From positions 1 to 64,000 of the forward strand of contig JAVHOP010000090.1 of assembly GCA_036170135.1 (NCBI GenBank): a stretch of DNA of 64,000 bases, written 5' to 3'. The stretch is from CG1-02-35-72 sp036170135. Its GTDB lineage: Bacteria; Bacteroidota; Bacteroidia; Flavobacteriales; Flavobacteriaceae. How positions within the stretch are numbered: position 1 is the first letter of the stretch; the number at the start of each line of letters is the position of its first letter. Positions 61,981 to 64,000 of this stretch are shown piece by piece. Below the pieces are notes generated by a model. The model saw only the letters and a program-made list of their open reading frames with translations. It ran no database searches and was not told where the DNA came from. A program made the translations under genes and the position numbers.

Positions 61981-62145
61981 TTATTTCCTTGGATGAAATT
62001 GGTCCATCACCTTTCTCAAATACGTTTTATCTACGTGCATATAAATTTCGGTAGTTGTGATGCTTTCGTGACCCAGCATTTGCTGGATTGAACGCAAGTC
62101 GGCACCATTTTCTAATAAATGTGTGGCAAAAGAATGCCTAAAAGT
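61981..62145 (-). repeat. Right copy of the xerD 3' direct repeat
   Basis: Matches 47578-47742 in the same orientation at a constant offset of 14403 bases, with 12 substitutions, no indels and no amino-acid change. The longest identical runs code for KVMDQFHPRK-side and TTTEIYMHVD-side segments, and the 14-mer at 62129-62142 marks the inner boundary. Confidence 0.95.
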
Positions 62146-62877
62146 ATGCGGACTGATATTTTTTTTGATTCCTGCAAGTATCGCGAGGTTTTTAATAATC
62201 ATAAAGACCATATTCCTAGTGAGTTGTTTGCCTCTGCGGTTTAAAAACACGGTGTCTTGAAATCCTTTTTTGATGTCGATGTGACATCTTATTTGATGAA
62301 TGTAATGGTTGATAAGGGTTTCATCTTTTTTATTGATGGGTACAAAACGTTGTTTATTTCCCTTGCCTAAAACTTTGATAAATCCTTCTTCAAAAAACAA
62401 ATCTGAAAGTTTTAGGGTTATTAATTCAGTTACGCGCAAACCACAGCTGTATAAAGTTTCTAAAAGCGCGCGGTTCCGTTCGCCTTCAGGAGTGCTTAAA
62501 TCTATTTGGCCAATGATAAGGTCAATTTCATGAGTTGACAACGTATCGGGTAACTTTCTGCCAATCTTTGGTGATTCAATTAATTGGGTAGGATTGGTCT
62601 CTCTATAATTCTCAAAAACCAGATAATCAAAAAAGTTTCGTAATCCAGAAATCAGGCGTGCTTGCGAGCGCACATTAATGGTTTTTGCGGTATAATAGAT
62701 AAATTGCTGTATGTGTTCCTCATTGATTAGAAGCGCCGTGATTGGCATATTATTAGCTTCCAAAAAACGGACTAATTTTTTAACATCTCTAACATACGCC
62801 TCTATAGAATTAGAAGATAAACCCCTTTCTATTTTTAAGTATAACTGATAATCTTTTAAGTAAATTTCCCATTTCAT
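61981..62877 (-). CDS. xerD: Tyrosine recombinase XerD, 3' end probably supplied by the island
   Basis: A 298-residue protein from the ATG at 62877 (MKWEIYLKDYQLYLKIERGL, the usual family start; a longer frame opens at 62907). The core-binding domain is at about 1-95 and the catalytic domain about 108-290, with R148 (YSCGLRVTEL), K172, H244 and R247 (HTFRHSF), H270 (MLGHES) and Y279 (TEIYMH). All are intact, so it should work with XerC at dif. The last 54 codons (61981-62145) are duplicated at 47578-47742. The native downstream neighbour was probably rny. Confidence 0.93.
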   Translation of the reverse strand: MKWEIYLKDYQLYLKIERGLSSNSIEAYVRDVKKLVRFLEANNMPITALLINEEHIQQFIYYTAKTINVRSQARLISGLRNFFDYLVFENYRETNPTQLIESPKIGRKLPDTLSTHEIDLIIGQIDLSTPEGERNRALLETLYSCGLRVTELITLKLSDLFFEEGFIKVLGKGNKQRFVPINKKDETLINHYIHQIRCHIDIKKGFQDTVFLNRRGKQLTRNMVFMIIKNLAILAGIKKNISPHTFRHSFATHLLENGADLRSIQQMLGHESITTTEIYMHVDKTYLRKVMDQFHPRK

Positions 62878-62895
62878 ATTGTAAAAATAATTTAT

Positions 62896-62903
62896 TATAT
62901 TTG
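62896..62903 (+). promoter_or_regulatory. Promoter -7 box of the outer-membrane barrel gene
   Basis: TATATTTG, an exact consensus match 26 bases before the ATG at 62930, in the gap divergent from xerD. Confidence 0.6.
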
Positions 62904-62929
62904 ACATATAATTTAAAAATCAACTTAAT

Positions 62930-63403
62930 ATGAAAAAATTATTTTTTATTAGTATTTTGATGGTTATGAGTTTTACAACTGTTAAAGCTCAAGAAGGTTT
63001 TAATTTAGGTGCTCACCTTGGTATTCCTGTAGGTGATGCAGCTAATTTTTCAAGTTTCAATTTCGGATTTGATTTGGCGTATTTGTATAAATCCGGAGAT
63101 ACGTTTGATATGGGGCTTGCTACTGGCTACACCAATTTTTCAGGTAAAAATGGTGGTGGAAGCTCTGGAATGATTCCTATTGCTGGTACATTTAGGTATG
63201 CTGTTTCTGGCAACTATTTTATGTCGGCTGACTTAGGGTATGGATTTGCAACAAATGGTGGTGGCGGTGGTGCTTTTTACTACCAGCCTAAATTTGGTAT
63301 GCGCACTGGCAAGTCTGATGTCTTCGCATTTTACAAAGGATTTAGCAAAAATGGATTTACTACAGCGGCTTTTGGTGTAGGAATGGCATTTAGCTTTAAT
63401 TAA
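62930..63403 (+). CDS. Small outer-membrane beta-barrel protein
   Basis: A 157-residue protein with a clear signal peptide (MKKLFFISILMVMSFTTVKA, cleavage before QEG). About eight short amphipathic strands rich in glycine and aromatics follow (FNLGAHLGIP, FGFDLAYLYKSGDTF, YFMSADLGYGFA), ending in FGVGMAFSFN with a terminal aromatic-asparagine. It fits the OmpX/OmpA-barrel class. There is no peptidoglycan-binding domain. The specific function is unknown. A strong terminator follows. Confidence 0.82.
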   Translation: MKKLFFISILMVMSFTTVKAQEGFNLGAHLGIPVGDAANFSSFNFGFDLAYLYKSGDTFDMGLATGYTNFSGKNGGGSSGMIPIAGTFRYAVSGNYFMSADLGYGFATNGGGGGAFYYQPKFGMRTGKSDVFAFYKGFSKNGFTTAAFGVGMAFSFN

Positions 63404-63436
63404 TAAAAAGTAAGAATTAATTTTATTAAATTTGAA

Positions 63437-63467
63437 GGCAGAAACCTCTTGGTTTCTGCCTTTTTTT
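63437..63467 (+). terminator. Terminator of the barrel protein gene
   Basis: GGCAGAAACC (63437-63446) pairs perfectly with GGTTTCTGCC (63451-63460) around TCTT and runs into T7. Confidence 0.95.
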
Positions 63468-63555
63468 ATCAAATGAGTATAACAGAAATTTGTTTTATTT
63501 ACGAATGCTTTTAAGCGAATTCTAAATGTCATATAAAATTAAAAAATAGCTACTT

Positions 63556-63969
63556 ATGAAACTGATTATCATCAATGGTCCTAATTTAAACTTATTAGGT
63601 AAGCGAGAACCCGAAATATATGGGTCGGCTTCATTTGAAGACTATTTTAAATCTCTTCAAAAAAAGTATTCACATCTTCAATTAGACTATTACCAATCTA
63701 ATGTTGAAGGAGAACTCATCAATAAGTTGCAAGAAGTTGGATTTACTTATGACGGCATTATTTTTAATGCCGCCGCTTACACGCATACATCTGTTGGCTT
63801 AGGCGATGCCGTAAAAGCCATCACAACACCCGTTGTTGAAGTTCACATTTCTAATGTTTATGCACGCGAAACATATAGACATCAATCTTTTATCGCGCCA
63901 AATGCTAAAGGTATTATTGCCGGTTTCGGATTAAAAAGTTACGATTTAGCAATTGAATCGTTTTTGTAA
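63556..63969 (+). CDS. aroQ: Type II 3-dehydroquinate dehydratase
   Basis: A 137-residue enzyme of the shikimate pathway that forms 3-dehydroshikimate and assembles as a dodecamer. Motifs are INGPNLNLLGKREPEIYG with the catalytic tyrosine (about 22), YQSNVEGELINKLQ, NAAAYTHTSVGLGDAV, and VEVHISNVYARE with the catalytic histidine (about 99). It is slightly shorter than the usual 140-150 residues but all active-site residues are present. It is part of the backbone next to xerD. Confidence 0.96.
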   Translation: MKLIIINGPNLNLLGKREPEIYGSASFEDYFKSLQKKYSHLQLDYYQSNVEGELINKLQEVGFTYDGIIFNAAAYTHTSVGLGDAVKAITTPVVEVHISNVYARETYRHQSFIAPNAKGIIAGFGLKSYDLAIESFL

Positions 63970-64000
63970 TAATTTTTATGGATTCCTGCTTTTGCAGAAA

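Overview
The window is about 64 kb of an AT-rich chromosome from a member of the Bacteroidota, most likely the family Flavobacteriaceae. The support is: promoters with the Bacteroidota sigma-70 box TAnnTTTG; no Shine-Dalgarno sequences except in front of rpsU; SusC/SusD and TonB-dependent receptors; a type IX secretion C-terminal sorting domain; a 6S-Flavo-type RNA between zapA and rny; and Flavobacteriia-like RpoB, EF-Tu and ABC-F proteins. Two 100-N runs show that this is a draft scaffold.

Layout. 1-15.2 kb is a core translation/transcription block: rpsU, xerC, hpf, then tRNA-Thr/Tyr/Gly/Thr-tuf, then tRNA-Trp-secE-nusG-rplKAJL-rpoBC-DUF3467. The order matches the E. coli thrU-tyrU-glyT-thrT-tufB and secE-nusG-rplKAJL-rpoBC operons. 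15.2-26.5 kb holds a TonB receptor, a DUF2461 protein, a gap, a truncated TerC protein, a DAACS symporter, an aldo/keto reductase, a T9SS-type secreted endonuclease I, an RsmB-like methyltransferase, an M1 peptidase and tsaD. 26.6-37.5 kb holds tamB, pfkA-gapA, an HMG-CoA lyase, a DEAD-box helicase and a redox-dead thioredoxin-like lipoprotein. 37.5-47.6 kb holds an ABC-F protein, an ECF sigma/anti-sigma/sensor cassette, an M23 peptidase-TonB receptor pair, zapB-like/zapA, 6S RNA and rny.

47.7-62.0 kb is the most interesting part. A block of about 14.2 kb appears inserted into the 3' end of xerD. The last 54 codons of xerD are present twice as direct repeats: once as a headless fragment beside rny, and once as the end of the intact xerD at 61981. 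The copies differ at 12 of 165 bases and every difference is silent. This is what is expected when an integrating DNA carries its own replacement 3' end for the gene it enters. The cargo reads as a pathway for peptidoglycan fragments: a NagB-LmbE fusion, an NhaC-family transporter, a PBP4-type carboxypeptidase, an LD-carboxypeptidase, an L-Ala-D/L-Glu-type dipeptide epimerase, a BioF-like PLP enzyme, a SusCD importer and a DeoR-family regulator. The nagB/nhaC and susC/deoR promoter regions share an identical 13-mer. Each also has a perfect palindrome at the same place upstream of the nagB or susC promoter, which suggests one regulator for both ends of the island.

62.0-64.0 kb returns to the backbone: xerD, a small outer-membrane barrel and aroQ. 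No gene-free stretch exceeds about 300 bases apart from the tRNA cluster at 1564-2221. I see no CRISPR array, rRNA gene, insertion sequence or replication origin.
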